Source: SXIZ01 sp040079795
GTDB taxonomy: Bacteria > Pseudomonadota > Gammaproteobacteria > Methylococcales > Methylomonadaceae
DNA length: 64,000 nt
Assembly: GCA_040079795.1 (NCBI GenBank)
Contig: JBEBJQ010000006.1
Coordinates: 26,810-90,809 of the forward strand
Direction: 5' to 3'
Shown piece after piece: positions 17,001 to 25,157 of the stretch. Positions within the stretch are counted from its first letter, which is position 1; every line of letters begins with the position of its first letter. Below the pieces are notes generated by a model. That model searched no databases. It had not been told where the DNA came from and worked only from the letters and a program-made list of their open reading frames with translations. The translations under genes were made by a program, and so were the position numbers.

Positions 17001-17939
17001 TTCTGGTTTACGGCTAGAGTGCGGCGAGGGCTGGTTGAGCTACCTGTTAATTTAACTGAAAAATCAGTGGCTGACGAAATGAGTATGCGGCAGCAGTTCA
17101 GCGGGGCACGCGTGCTGTTAGTCGAAGATAATCTGATTAATCAGGAGGTGGCCTTGGTATTATTGCAAAGGATTGGCCTGATAGTGGATACCGCAGAAAA
17201 TGGTTACGCCGCAGTGGAAAAGGTTCGCATGCAAGATTACGATCTGGTACTTATGGATGTACAGATGCCTGAGCTGGATGGCTTAGATGCAACCCGGGTT
17301 ATTCGTACGCTGAGTAATAAAATGGATTTACCTATTTTGGCTATGACCGCCAATGCTTTTGAAGAGGACAAAAAAGCCTGTTTAGAAGCGGGTATGAATG
17401 ATTTTGTAGCAAAACCTGTCATGCCGGAGGCACTCTCTGCCAGCTTGCTGTATTGGTTGCCGAAACAGAATTTGAGCACCGATGCAACGGCTAACCAGCA
17501 TAAACCGCAGGGTACTGTGGCGAATAGGAAAGACGACCTGCAAACTGTTGAGCGTCTGGCTAGCGAGCTGGCTTGTCTGTCAGGGGTTAAGATAACTGGC
17601 GCTATTGAGGCTATTAAACAGACGAATTCAACAAAATTCATTCATTTGCTACAGCTGTTTGCCACGACTCATGGTCAGGACATACAACATTTGCAGTTGC
17701 TTCTGGCTAAAGGCGATGTTAATGAGGCAAAGCAAATAACCCACTCACTTAAAGGGGTTGTAAGCACTTTGGGTTTGTATCGTTTAACTGAGCTGGTGAA
17801 TAATTTGGATGCAGCCTTATCGGATAATGCAGCGCTAGCAGAATGTATCTTGTTAACCGAACGATGCGAACCTGAATTCACCGCCTTGGTAAACCATATT
17901 TTGCATCTGACTGGTGCGGTTGTGCTTGGGTCAGAGTAA
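14001..17939 (+). CDS. Hybrid sensor histidine kinase (DUF4118, five PAS, HisKA, HATPase, REC, Hpt)
   Basis: A 1312-residue inner-membrane phosphorelay protein. A KdpD-like DUF4118 membrane region (about 8-100) is followed by five PAS/PAC units at roughly 125-240, 245-370, 375-495, 505-625 and 630-755. Next come HisKA with the phospho-acceptor His in SHEIRTPMNAIIGF (about 795), HATPase_c with NAVKFTHTG, DSGIGIP and GGTGLGLAI, a receiver domain with VEDN and the phospho-Asp in VLMDVQMPELDG (about 1090), and a C-terminal Hpt domain with AKQITHSLKGVVSTLG. This is an ArcB/BarA-type phosphorelay. A GTG at 13995 is an alternative start. The gene converges on an HD-GYP response regulator, a possible output partner by position only. 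The five PAS domains suggest redox, oxygen or small-molecule sensing. Confidence 0.92.
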   Translation: MHFNPVVSLKFFLSVLIPLLAALFQWLLWSKIPPLTWLFLYPAVFMTAWINGLAGGLIATVLAALLGRYFFIEPQLSWVTEDSRQIYSLGIFMSMGVMFSLVFEGVDQLSKKSQLIKTYDKEFYLLAEAMPQVVWISDAEGLITYINKQWELFTGIKLEQSYGNNWNKPFHPDDRQLAWEAWQATLNNNAPINFEGRVRRYDGVYRWCSILGEPVYGENHKIVKYFGTCTDIDDFKQAETELHNAEARWKFALEGSNQGVWDWDIATNQVFFSSRWKSLLGYAENEITNEFEEWSKRVHPDELEPAMLNVQKHIRGETPYFVNEHRMLNRSGEYQWILARGMVVKRDQTGQALRMIGTHIDITERKNIEQQLHEKEQFLTDSQAAAHIGSYRVDLASGQIRWSEETYRLFGLSPEIDVPPTLEQFPQLLYPADRQKRQDWISLLLAGKPVDALEFRTLPINGESRWLSSVAKVERGDSGEPLGMIGTLQNITDQKAKEEQRKENEAALKEAQKLAKIGYWQWDLDANVHIWSEEIYGFYARDPSLPPLVYPEVQQYFTPESWVNIVAAVEQAQLDGLPYECDAELVRADGSHGWIVARGQAVYDDAGIVVKLHGTLQDITLRKQAEEQLRKFAQAIEQISESIVITNLKAEIEYVNEAFIINTGYLREELIGQNLRILQSGKTPRESFEALWTALSQGKTWKGEFYNRRKEGSEYIDFAVITPLHQADGRVTHYVGVQEDVTEKKRLDVELDQYRHHLEELVWSRTAQLETAKTLADVANQSKSMFLANMSHEIRTPMNAIIGFTYLLRQSASDLEQISRLHKIDEAAHHLLSIINDILDLSKIEAGHLTLEQSNFALGDLLDSVLALISDQARVKGLRLELDTDHVPLWLRGDLMRLRQALLNYASNAVKFTHTGFIKLSARNLEENDAGLLIRFEVQDSGIGIPQDKLPLLFEVFTQADTSTTRHYGGTGLGLAITRRVANLMGGEAGVESTLGQGSCFWFTARVRRGLVELPVNLTEKSVADEMSMRQQFSGARVLLVEDNLINQEVALVLLQRIGLIVDTAENGYAAVEKVRMQDYDLVLMDVQMPELDGLDATRVIRTLSNKMDLPILAMTANAFEEDKKACLEAGMNDFVAKPVMPEALSASLLYWLPKQNLSTDATANQHKPQGTVANRKDDLQTVERLASELACLSGVKITGAIEAIKQTNSTKFIHLLQLFATTHGQDIQHLQLLLAKGDVNEAKQITHSLKGVVSTLGLYRLTELVNNLDAALSDNAALAECILLTERCEPEFTALVNHILHLTGAVVLGSE

Positions 17940-18006
17940 TGCTATTAATTTAGGAGGTCGATAAGTTCCCGGCATTAAGTTTAGTTTCTTAGTATAAAGA
18001 CTTGGG

Positions 18007-19134
18007 TTATGCCGTTAACAGGCCTTGTAGTTGCCCAATCTTGGCGGCAGCTGCCCCTTCTGTATCTGCGTATTGTGCCGCAATGGTTGTAAATTCTTCT
18101 AGTCCAGCTTGAAAGGCGTCAACGATATCCGGGTCAAAATGGCGTCCTCGTCCTTCAATAATAATGGCTACCGCCTTTTCCAGCGAAAACGGCGGTTTGT
18201 AAACGCGTTGGGAGATTAATGCATCAAAAACATCCGCCAATGCCATTAAGCGGGCTGCAATAGGAATGGCATCACCCGCAAGCCCTTCTGGATAACCTGA
18301 GCCATCCCATTTTTCATGATGATAGTGGGCAATATTTTTTGCAATGCGTAAAAATTCAACAGGCCGTTCGGTTTCGTCCTCCGCCTTTTCAATCGCAAGG
18401 TAGCCGAGGCGGCTATGGGTTTTCATGATTTCCATTTCCGTTACTGTTAATTTGTCGGGTTTGAGCAGGATATGATCAGGAATGCCAACCTTACCAATGT
18501 CATGCAGCGGCGCGGACTTGACTAATTCCACTACGGTATGCGGAGTCAAATAATCAGTAAAACGGGGATGTGTTTGTAGATGGTGGCATAAAGTAGCAAT
18601 ATAGCCTTGTGTGCGCTTTAGGTGGTTGCCTGTTTCAGGGTCCCTTATTTCGGCAAGATGCGCAAGGGCACGAATGCTAACATCCTGAATGCGTTGATTA
18701 TCTTCCATTCGTCTTGCGACTTCAGCTTCCAGGTCGACGTTCCGGTTTTGCAAACAGTCACGGGCGAGTTTGAGGTCAATGTGTGCTTTAACTCTTGCCA
18801 GTACAATGGCTGGTTTAATAGGTTTATTAAAGTAATCCGCCGCCCCTAGCTTAAATCCATATTCTTCATCAATAGGACTTTCCAGGGCGGTTACAAAAAT
18901 AACCGGGATATCGCTTGTTCGGGCATCCGCTTGCAAGCGCTTGATTACTTCGTAACCATCCATCTCCGGCATCATCACATCTAACAGGATCAAATCCGGC
19001 CGAGGTGAATTTAACGCTATTTGTAAAGCTTTCGCACCCGAACTGACTGCGTGAACCTGATATAGGGGCTGTAATAATTCACTCAATAGGATAAGGTTCA
19101 GGGGAGTGTCGTCAACGATCAGGATTGTTGCCAT
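18007..19134 (-). CDS. Response regulator with HD-GYP cyclic di-GMP phosphodiesterase domain
   Basis: A 375-residue RpfG-like protein. The receiver domain (about 3-120) carries VDDTPLN and the phospho-Asp in LILLDVMMPEMDGYEV, and Lys in FNKPIKP. A short helix (120-150) leads to the HD-GYP domain with HLAEIRDPETGNHLKRTQ, HDIGKVGIPD and HHEKWDGSGYPEGLAGDAIP, plus ALADVFDAL. HD-GYP enzymes hydrolyse cyclic di-GMP; all metal ligands expected of an active enzyme appear present. It faces the hybrid kinase gene, leaving a 67-bp gap. A tandem PilZ protein at 34696 is a possible downstream reader of the same messenger in this genome. Confidence 0.93.
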   Translation of the reverse strand: MATILIVDDTPLNLILLSELLQPLYQVHAVSSGAKALQIALNSPRPDLILLDVMMPEMDGYEVIKRLQADARTSDIPVIFVTALESPIDEEYGFKLGAADYFNKPIKPAIVLARVKAHIDLKLARDCLQNRNVDLEAEVARRMEDNQRIQDVSIRALAHLAEIRDPETGNHLKRTQGYIATLCHHLQTHPRFTDYLTPHTVVELVKSAPLHDIGKVGIPDHILLKPDKLTVTEMEIMKTHSRLGYLAIEKAEDETERPVEFLRIAKNIAHYHHEKWDGSGYPEGLAGDAIPIAARLMALADVFDALISQRVYKPPFSLEKAVAIIIEGRGRHFDPDIVDAFQAGLEEFTTIAAQYADTEGAAAAKIGQLQGLLTA

Positions 19135-19555
19135 GAAGCTGCCTTATATTTTTATTATTGAGGGATGACCAAACGACCTTCAGATAAATGACACTATAGT
19201 CAAGAAAAGCTATTTTGTCTGCTTAATGGAGAGGGATGTTCCCTATTGTTATCAAACCAGGGGTTTTATCCTGGGAAACTTTTGATAGTGCGTGGCGGCA
19301 ATTCGAAAATTTCAGGGCTTAAAGCTCGGTATGGTTTTTAGGGCGGGCAAATAATTGTTGAGGGTGGCAAACAAAAAAACCACCTGATGGACGTATCCAA
19401 AAGGCGGTCTTTTATTTTCTATTTCGAGAACTAGACGTTTATATAGTTGCTTTAACCTGTTATCTTTTCCGGTGTTTAGTAAACTACCCATTATGAATGG
19501 GTAATCTCAGTGGAGGTGATCTGCAACAGGCTAAATAACCGTCAATTAGCTCAAA
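19135..19555. other. 420-bp spacer with terminator and a palindrome
   Basis: No convincing gene is seen. It holds the promoter side of the HD-GYP gene, the terminator described at 19372-19412, and a small perfect inverted repeat TACCCATT/AATGGGTA around 19485-19503 of unknown role. Confidence 0.5.
19372..19412 (-). terminator. Probable terminator for the secreted-protein gene
   Basis: Read on the minus strand, ACCGCCT pairs with AGGTGGT (one G-U pair) and is followed directly by a run of seven T. It lies about 145 bp past the stop of the gene ending at 19556, on the right strand for it. Confidence 0.5.
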
Positions 19556-20335
19556 TTATGAGCACAAGCCTGTGCCGGTAGTACCTTTAGCAGTTTGGAA
19601 TGGGGTTCCTAAAACAAAGGGTTGGAAAGATGCAGCGACCCAGTTTACAGGGTTTTGTAATAATGGGGTTTTAGTGGCATCAGTTGGAATAATGACAGTT
19701 GGATCCACCAACACCGCTAAAACACCCCATAGGCCTTGGGGAAGGCCGGCAGCATCTAATGATATTGGCCCACCAAATAGGGTGTTTTTAAAAGTGGTTG
19801 AGCCGCCGGATGCCAGAAACCGATAGCTTGCAGGTGTAATGGCGCTATCTGTCAAGCCGTCACCACTGGTAGTACTACCATCCATGAAAGGTTTTAATGA
19901 AATTCCCGCAAAGCCAGCGGCTGGAGATGTAGTTACGGCATAAAAAATATCTCCTGTCGCACTAGCTGTGCCTGATGTTCCTCTGGTGCCAGTCGCAGAA
20001 TAATTAACGAAGAAGACATAGGTATCATAAGAGCCGGTAGTGCTGGTGGCTAAAGCCGTATTGGTTACCGCAAGATCAAATTGCAACTGATCGTCAAATT
20101 TCGTTGTAGCAGTGCCATTGAAGGAAACGGCGGCGCTAGTACAAGGCAACCAGGGTAAACCCTTGAATTCAGCGGTTACTGCCGCATTCATTCCGGCAGT
20201 ACCTGTAGGTGCGGTAACAGTCATGGCTATTTTAGCGGGTGATACAGCAGCTTCAGCTGCGCCCATTTCCGCAACTAATATACCGGTAGCTGCCAATACT
20301 GCGATTGATAATTTTTTCATTGATACTTTTTTCAT
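19556..20335 (-). CDS. Exported protein of unknown function
   Basis: About 259 residues with a good signal peptide (LSIAVLAATGILVAEMGAAEA, cleavage near AEA-AVS). I use ATG 20335, since AAGGAGACACC sits just upstream; a start 12 codons earlier would include this ribosome site. The mature protein is rich in Thr, Ala, Gly and Ser, with little charge and many short beta-like segments, as in adhesin or surface-layer-type proteins. It has two cysteines, one near residue 70 and one at the penultimate position. No PEP-CTERM or lipobox is seen. I cannot name a family. Confidence 0.72.
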   Translation of the reverse strand: MKKVSMKKLSIAVLAATGILVAEMGAAEAAVSPAKIAMTVTAPTGTAGMNAAVTAEFKGLPWLPCTSAAVSFNGTATTKFDDQLQFDLAVTNTALATSTTGSYDTYVFFVNYSATGTRGTSGTASATGDIFYAVTTSPAAGFAGISLKPFMDGSTTSGDGLTDSAITPASYRFLASGGSTTFKNTLFGGPISLDAAGLPQGLWGVLAVLVDPTVIIPTDATKTPLLQNPVNWVAASFQPFVLGTPFQTAKGTTGTGLCS

Positions 20336-20626
20336 GGTGTCTCCTTGTTTCTCTAAAATAAACCCCAGCATGGCCTCAATGCCACTTGGAGTGTGGTTAA
20401 TGTCAAACGTTTTGAGTCTTTAAGGGTATTTCAACGTGTAGTCGCTAATTCCACAGAGACAAATAAACCCGTAGCCAAACCCAATAAATCGAAGTAGCTA
20501 CAAAGTTTATTCCCTCCGTTACAAAAGTTATCGACCTTGTTTGATAATGCTTTAATTTATTTTTGGAAAAAATAAATTAAAAATCTAAGGCAGGAAAATT
20601 ATATGTAATTACCCTAAATCGATTGT

Positions 20627-20810
20627 TAAGTAAAAATGCCTAACACATTTAAAACCTGAATTAGAGGGTTTTATTAGCAACTGAAGTAAAAAAGTGCGTC
20701 ATACCCGCCGGGAAGCGGGTATCCAGTGCCAAGGATGACAAGCTCCGAGACATCCCTGTAGCCTGGATTCCGGCACCCGTTAGAGTGCGGAGTGAATCCC
20801 TGCCGGAATG
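20627..20810 (+). repeat. 184-bp dispersed repeat, copy 1
   Basis: This 184-bp stretch recurs in inverted orientation at 45513-45696 with about nine mismatches by eye and no gaps. It contains two hairpins: ATACCCGC/GCGGGTAT around 20701-20720 and ATTCCGGCA/TGCCGGAAT around 20767-20809. No gene is encoded. The form (short, palindromic, non-coding, dispersed) fits a REP- or MITE-like element of the kind common in proteobacterial genomes. Confidence 0.88.
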
Positions 20811-20946
20811 GCTACTTTCAAAAGAAGTTGCACGCACTTACTTATGTTTTAAGCCTTGATGGATTTTTTTATACCACTTTATTGTCCTATGCTTTGCTAA
20901 GGGCTATGTTGGTGATGATGTTACAATGCGCTTTTAAAAAAGCGGT

Positions 20947-21000
20947 TGATCTATCTGTCGGGGCTATACTGGTTTTATGCCATGTCAGGCAGATAGATCA
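20947..21000. promoter_or_regulatory. 11-bp inverted repeat upstream of the ydbL-like gene
   Basis: TGATCTATCTG (20947-20957) and CAGATAGATCA (20990-21000) are perfect inverse complements around a 32-bp loop. It ends 41 bp before the next start codon. It may be a 5' UTR hairpin or an operator; the sequence alone does not decide. Confidence 0.4.
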
Positions 21001-21041
21001 GCGGATATATTTAAGGGCTTTATTCAATAACTGGGTGAACA

Positions 21042-21608
21042 ATGAAAACAGTAGCGATTGTCAGTGCATTCTTATTAACGGCCTGCGTGACCATAAATAT
21101 TTATTTCCCTGCGGCTGCGGCGGAAAAAGCCGCCGATGAAATTATTAAAGGTATTCAGCAGGAACAGCCTAAAGCAAAGCCACAAGTGAGCTGGTCGGGT
21201 TGGCAATTGGCGGTTTTTGAAGCTTTGGATGCAGCCCTGAATGTGTTTATTTCACCTGCCCATGCGGAGGCGGATTTAGCGATAGACAGTGCTGAAATCA
21301 GGCAGGTGCGCGCGAGCATGCAAAACCGGTTTGCGGCGTTGGATGCGATGTATAGTCAGGGCTTTATAGGAATCCAGGCGGATGGGTTGTTGGCTGTGCG
21401 GGATGCGCCGCTTAGTGAACGCAATAATGCCAATAAGCTGGTCGCTGCCGAAAACGCGGATCGTATGAAATTGTATCAGGCAATTGCCAATGCCAACGGT
21501 CATCCTGAATGGCTGGAGCAGATTAAGCAGACCTTCGCGGCGAAGTGGGTGAGTAATGCCCAGTCCGGTTGGTGGTATCAAGCCTCTGGTAGCTGGAAGC
21601 AAAAATAA
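21042..21608 (+). CDS. YdbL-like (DUF1318) lipoprotein
   Basis: A 188-residue protein with a lipobox, LLTAC (Cys15), so probably a lipoprotein. A hydrophobic helical region (about 25-75) including the exported-looking FISPAHAEA is followed by a DUF1318/YdbL-like domain (about 80-185): RNRF-type helices, VRDAPLSERNNANKLVAAENADRMKLY split over two helices, and a C-terminal SGWWYQASGSWKQK. YdbL belongs to the E. coli ydbH-ynbE-ydbL envelope locus linked to AsmA-like lipid transport; neither partner gene is adjacent here. The N-terminal TACVTINIYFP segment resembles the small YnbE lipoprotein, so this may be a YnbE-YdbL fusion (inference). It overlaps rlmD by one base. Confidence 0.72.
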   Translation: MKTVAIVSAFLLTACVTINIYFPAAAAEKAADEIIKGIQQEQPKAKPQVSWSGWQLAVFEALDAALNVFISPAHAEADLAIDSAEIRQVRASMQNRFAALDAMYSQGFIGIQADGLLAVRDAPLSERNNANKLVAAENADRMKLYQAIANANGHPEWLEQIKQTFAAKWVSNAQSGWWYQASGSWKQK

Positions 21609-22951
21609 TGAGTTCGAGACAGCGTAACCGATCCCGCAAAAAGCCGTTACCGGAAACACCCGTACGCGTTACCATTGAATCTTTAGCGCATGATGGGCGG
21701 GGTGTGGCGCATGTAGAGGGCAAAGTCATCTTTATTGATGAAGCTTTGCCGGGTGAAGAGGTCGAGTTTATTTATACCGATAGCCGTAAAGATTATGCGG
21801 AAGGTAAGGTGTCCACGCTGATTACCCGCGCGCCTGAGCGGGTTGATCCTGAATGTGTGCATTATGGGGTGTGTGGGGGCTGTAGTTTTCAGCATGTGGC
21901 GTCGACGCAGCAGATTGAGATTAAGCAAAACTTGTTGATTGAGCAATTTAAGCGTATCGGCAAGGTGACTATTCCTGGTCTGTGGGAACCACTCATTGGC
22001 CCGCACTGGGGCTATCGGCGTAAAGCACGCATGGGGGTTAAATATGTTGCGAAGAAAGGCCGGGTATTGGTTGGTTTTCGGGAGCGTCGGCAGCCATTTT
22101 TAGCAGAGATTGAAAGTTGTAAGGTAATGCACCCAGTGGTGGGTGAGCGTTTGATGGCGTTGTCGGAAATGATCGGTCAGCTCACGATTCGGGAAAAAAT
22201 TCCGCAGATTGAAGTGGCAATTGGCGATGCTGAGTGCGTGTTGGCGTTCCGGGTTCTGGAGCCGCCAACGCTGGAAGATAAGGTGGTGATGCGGGCATTC
22301 GGGCATATGCATGACCTGTCTATTTGTCTGCAATCCAAAGGTCCGGATACGATTGAGCCGTTGGCTGGCGAGCCGGTGGTAACGCCTACTTATGCTTTAC
22401 CGGAGCAAGGCTTGGTTATGCACTTTAAGCCTGCGATGTTTACGCAAGTCAATTACGCGATTAATCAGCAAATGATTAGTCGGGTGTTGGATACTTTTTG
22501 TTTAACCAAAGAGGATATGGTGCTGGATTTATTTTGCGGTTTAGGCAATTTTACCTTGCCGCTGGCGACACAGGCAGGCTTTGTGGTTGGTATTGAAGGC
22601 GATCAGCCGCTGGTTAATCATGCCAGGGAAAACGCGCGTCTGAATAATATCCAGAATGTGGAGTTTCATGTGGCAGATTTGTCGCGTGATATTGCGGAGT
22701 TGCCTTGGGCTAACCGGCATTATTCTAAAATTTTACTGGATCCCTCGCGTGCCGGTGCGGCAGAGGTGTTGCAGCATTTTAAAAAATGGCAGCCGCAGCA
22801 GGTAATCTATGTGTCGTGTAACCCCTCTACGTTGGCGCGAGATGCGGGGATTCTGGTTAATGAGTTGGGATATCGTTTGATTAAGGCCGGGGTTATGGAT
22901 ATGTTTCCACAAACGGGGCATGTTGAGTCGATTGCTTTGTTTGAGCGATAA
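21608..22951 (+). CDS. rlmD: 23S rRNA (uracil-1939-C5)-methyltransferase
   Basis: RlmD methylates U1939 of 23S rRNA using S-adenosylmethionine. The protein has 447 residues, the usual length. An N-terminal TRAM RNA-binding domain (about 15-75) is followed by the iron-sulfur cluster cysteines in CVHYGVCGGCSFQHV (about 83-97), the SAM-binding LDLFCGLGNFTLPLA (about 300), and the catalytic cysteine in VSCNPSTLARD (about 398), with DPSRAG upstream. The start codon overlaps the stop of the preceding gene (ATAATG). Confidence 0.94.
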   Translation: MSSRQRNRSRKKPLPETPVRVTIESLAHDGRGVAHVEGKVIFIDEALPGEEVEFIYTDSRKDYAEGKVSTLITRAPERVDPECVHYGVCGGCSFQHVASTQQIEIKQNLLIEQFKRIGKVTIPGLWEPLIGPHWGYRRKARMGVKYVAKKGRVLVGFRERRQPFLAEIESCKVMHPVVGERLMALSEMIGQLTIREKIPQIEVAIGDAECVLAFRVLEPPTLEDKVVMRAFGHMHDLSICLQSKGPDTIEPLAGEPVVTPTYALPEQGLVMHFKPAMFTQVNYAINQQMISRVLDTFCLTKEDMVLDLFCGLGNFTLPLATQAGFVVGIEGDQPLVNHARENARLNNIQNVEFHVADLSRDIAELPWANRHYSKILLDPSRAGAAEVLQHFKKWQPQQVIYVSCNPSTLARDAGILVNELGYRLIKAGVMDMFPQTGHVESIALFER

Positions 22952-22954
22952 CCC

Positions 22955-23443
22955 ATGAATCCCGCCAGTTATCTGGATATTTGTATTAGTACCCAACAGT
23001 TAGCGCAATATGTTGACGGTGGGCTGGTACGGCAATATTTGATTTCAACCGCTAAAAACGGTGCGGGTGAGTTGAAGGGCAGTGAATGCACACCGACCGG
23101 TTGGCATAAAATTCGTGCCAAAATTGGGGGAGGCCAGCCGGAAAACAGTGTCTTTGTAGGGAGGAGACCAACCGGTGAAATCTTTACGCCGGAGTTAGCG
23201 TTGCAATTTCCGCGGCGCGATTGGATTTTAACGCGCATTTTATGGCTGAATGGTGTGGAGCCCGGTAAAAATCGCTATGGCTGCGTGGACACCGGTTGGC
23301 GGTATATTTATATTCATGGCTGTCCTGATAATTGTGCCATGGGTGTTCCGGCTTCGCATGGTTGTATTCGGATGCGTAATGCGGACTTATTGGCGTTATT
23401 TGAACAAGTCGATGCGGGAATGGCGGTATATATCCATGAGTGA
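22955..23443 (+). CDS. L,D-transpeptidase family (YkuD-domain) protein
   Basis: A 162-residue protein made almost entirely of a YkuD catalytic domain: YIYIHGCPDNCAMGVPASHGCIRM (about 119-142) holds the catalytic His and the Cys of SHGCIRM. These enzymes form or attach cross-links at meso-diaminopimelate residues in peptidoglycan. No signal peptide or membrane helix is visible at the N-terminus (MNPASYLDICISTQQ), so its route to the periplasm is unclear. It starts 4 bp after rlmD stops and its end overlaps truA by 8 bp, hence one operon. Confidence 0.88.
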   Translation: MNPASYLDICISTQQLAQYVDGGLVRQYLISTAKNGAGELKGSECTPTGWHKIRAKIGGGQPENSVFVGRRPTGEIFTPELALQFPRRDWILTRILWLNGVEPGKNRYGCVDTGWRYIYIHGCPDNCAMGVPASHGCIRMRNADLLALFEQVDAGMAVYIHE

Positions 23444-24275
23444 GGGATCGTTACAGTTGCAACGACTGGTGCTGGGTATCGAGTACGATGGCAGTCATTT
23501 TTTTGGCTGGCAATGGCAGGTTAAGCTACGGAGTGTGCAGGAGGTTTTGCAACAAGCGTTATCAAAAGTGGCTAATCATCCAGTTACGGTAATTTGCGCT
23601 GGCAGAACCGATACCGGTGTGCATGCTTTAGAGCAAGTGGTGCATTTTGATACTCATGCGGAGCGGTCGTTACATTCCTGGTTGCTGGGCGGCAATGCCA
23701 ATTTACCGGAAGATGTGCGTATTGCTTGGGTAAAAACCGGTGTGGGTGATTTTCATGCCCGTTACAGTGCGATTGCCCGGTTTTATCGCTATGTTATTCT
23801 CAATCGTCCGGTTAAATCTGCCTTACAGCCGCGTCAGGCGACCTGGTGTGTTGCGCCACTGGATGTAGGGCGTATGCAGCAGGCTGCGCAGTTTTTGGTG
23901 GGTAATCATGATTTTTCTTCATTTAGGGCGCAGGGCTGTCAATCCAAAAGCCCGCAACGCTTGCTGTATTTTATTGAGGTGTCGCGGGAGATGGATCGTG
24001 TGATTATTGATCTTTCGGCGAATGCTTTTTTGCACCATATGGTCAGGAATATTGCCGGGGTGCTTATGGAAATTGGCAAAGGTTTGCAATCCGTTGAATG
24101 GACTCAGTATTTGTTGCAGGTTAAAGACCGTAAAGCGGGCGGGGTTACGGCATCGCCATGTGGGTTATATTTAGGCGGGGTTTACTACCCAGCGCGTTAC
24201 GGGCTGGATAAGCATCCGATATTTGAACGGCTCCCGGTGGATGCTAAACGTTTTGATGGGGGGCGAGAGCTTTGA
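23436..24275 (+). CDS. truA: tRNA pseudouridine(38-40) synthase
   Basis: TruA converts U38-U40 in the anticodon arm of many tRNAs to pseudouridine. ATG 23436 gives 279 residues and the expected N-terminus, LVLGIEYDGSHFFGWQ. The catalytic Asp is in CAGRTDTGVHALEQVVHF (about residue 60), followed by LPEDVRI, FHARYSA and the C-terminal FLHHMVRNIAGVLMEIG. The longer frame from 23250 only overlaps the transpeptidase gene. It opens the truA-trp-accD-folC-dedD-cvpA-purF-metZ order known from pseudomonads and relatives. Confidence 0.94.
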   Translation: MSEGSLQLQRLVLGIEYDGSHFFGWQWQVKLRSVQEVLQQALSKVANHPVTVICAGRTDTGVHALEQVVHFDTHAERSLHSWLLGGNANLPEDVRIAWVKTGVGDFHARYSAIARFYRYVILNRPVKSALQPRQATWCVAPLDVGRMQQAAQFLVGNHDFSSFRAQGCQSKSPQRLLYFIEVSREMDRVIIDLSANAFLHHMVRNIAGVLMEIGKGLQSVEWTQYLLQVKDRKAGGVTASPCGLYLGGVYYPARYGLDKHPIFERLPVDAKRFDGGREL

Positions 24276-24371
24276 TTTAAAGTAGTTGCACGATGGATAA
24301 GCTGTTCAATAACAATAAATAAGACATGAGCATACCATGGTGTTGGGGATAATTTTTTTGGGGGATATAAC

Positions 24372-25067
24372 ATGTTTAGTATTAATAATGGCTTAGCATT
24401 TCACGTGCATGGCGGGGGTGATGCAGGTGGCGGAATTTATGCGCAATTGAATGATCTCCTGGGCTTTTTAAGCAATTTGCCAGGCCAGTCCGGCCCTGAA
24501 ATTTTTAACTTGGTATTACCGGGCATTGCCGCGATGGTAAATATCCATCCGTTGGCTGTGCATTTCCCCATTGCTTTGTTGACGATGTTTTTATTGGTAG
24601 AGCTAAGTGCCTGCGTGCTTAAGAAAACACACTGGCACTTAATCGCCAGTGGCTTATTGTATTTAGGTACTTTGTGTGCCGCCGGTGCTGTGTATTTGGG
24701 TTTTCAGGCCGCAGAGACGGTTGCACATGATGAAGCGGCGCACCTGATTATGGAGAAACATGAAGCTTTTGGTGTTGCTATTTTAAGTTTGGCGATTTTT
24801 TTATCTATTTGGCGTTATTTTTTTAATGTCCATAAAAATAGTGGCATTCAGGTTCTGTTCTTATTTTTTGCGGCGGTGCTGAATTTATTGATTGTGCTGG
24901 GCGCTGATTTAGGCGGTTTAATGGTTTACCGCCATGGGGTATCGGTGAATCTCAATGCCAATGCTTCGGTATTAAGCCTGCCGGAACCTGGGGCTGAGGG
25001 CGATCATGAGCAGGTGCATGAACATAATCACGGTCACGGCCATGATCATGCTGGGCATGGCCATTAA
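24372..25067 (+). CDS. DUF2231 membrane protein with a histidine-rich tail
   Basis: A 231-residue inner-membrane protein. Four hydrophobic helices (about 60-83, 90-112, 130-150, 158-182) carry the DUF2231-like pattern: NIHPLAVHFPIALL opening the first helix, then DEAAHLIMEKHEAFG and LGADLGGLMVYRHG. The conserved histidines suggest heme or metal binding. The C-terminus is extremely His-rich (DHEQVHEHNHGHGHDHAGHGH, positions about 211-231), and an N-terminal HVHGGGD adds more. Metal binding is inference. It is inserted between truA and trpF, which are usually closer together. GGGGGAT precedes the start. Confidence 0.78.
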   Translation: MFSINNGLAFHVHGGGDAGGGIYAQLNDLLGFLSNLPGQSGPEIFNLVLPGIAAMVNIHPLAVHFPIALLTMFLLVELSACVLKKTHWHLIASGLLYLGTLCAAGAVYLGFQAAETVAHDEAAHLIMEKHEAFGVAILSLAIFLSIWRYFFNVHKNSGIQVLFLFFAAVLNLLIVLGADLGGLMVYRHGVSVNLNANASVLSLPEPGAEGDHEQVHEHNHGHGHDHAGHGH

Positions 25068-25157
25068 AGTGTTATTCCGTATTTTGTGACCGCTTTTCGG
25101 CTTGATTTTATGGTATTCTAGCTGGCTTTTAGTTGGGATGGTTTTGAGAGTTGGTCT

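Noticed and set aside
20792..21139. Open frame of 115 residues overlapping the repeat and the ydbL-like gene
   Set aside because: It starts inside the 184-bp repeat, lacks a ribosome site and runs into a better supported gene in another frame.
25068..25157. trp attenuator ahead of trpF
   Set aside because: No short leader peptide with clustered Trp codons and no alternative hairpins followed by a T run.
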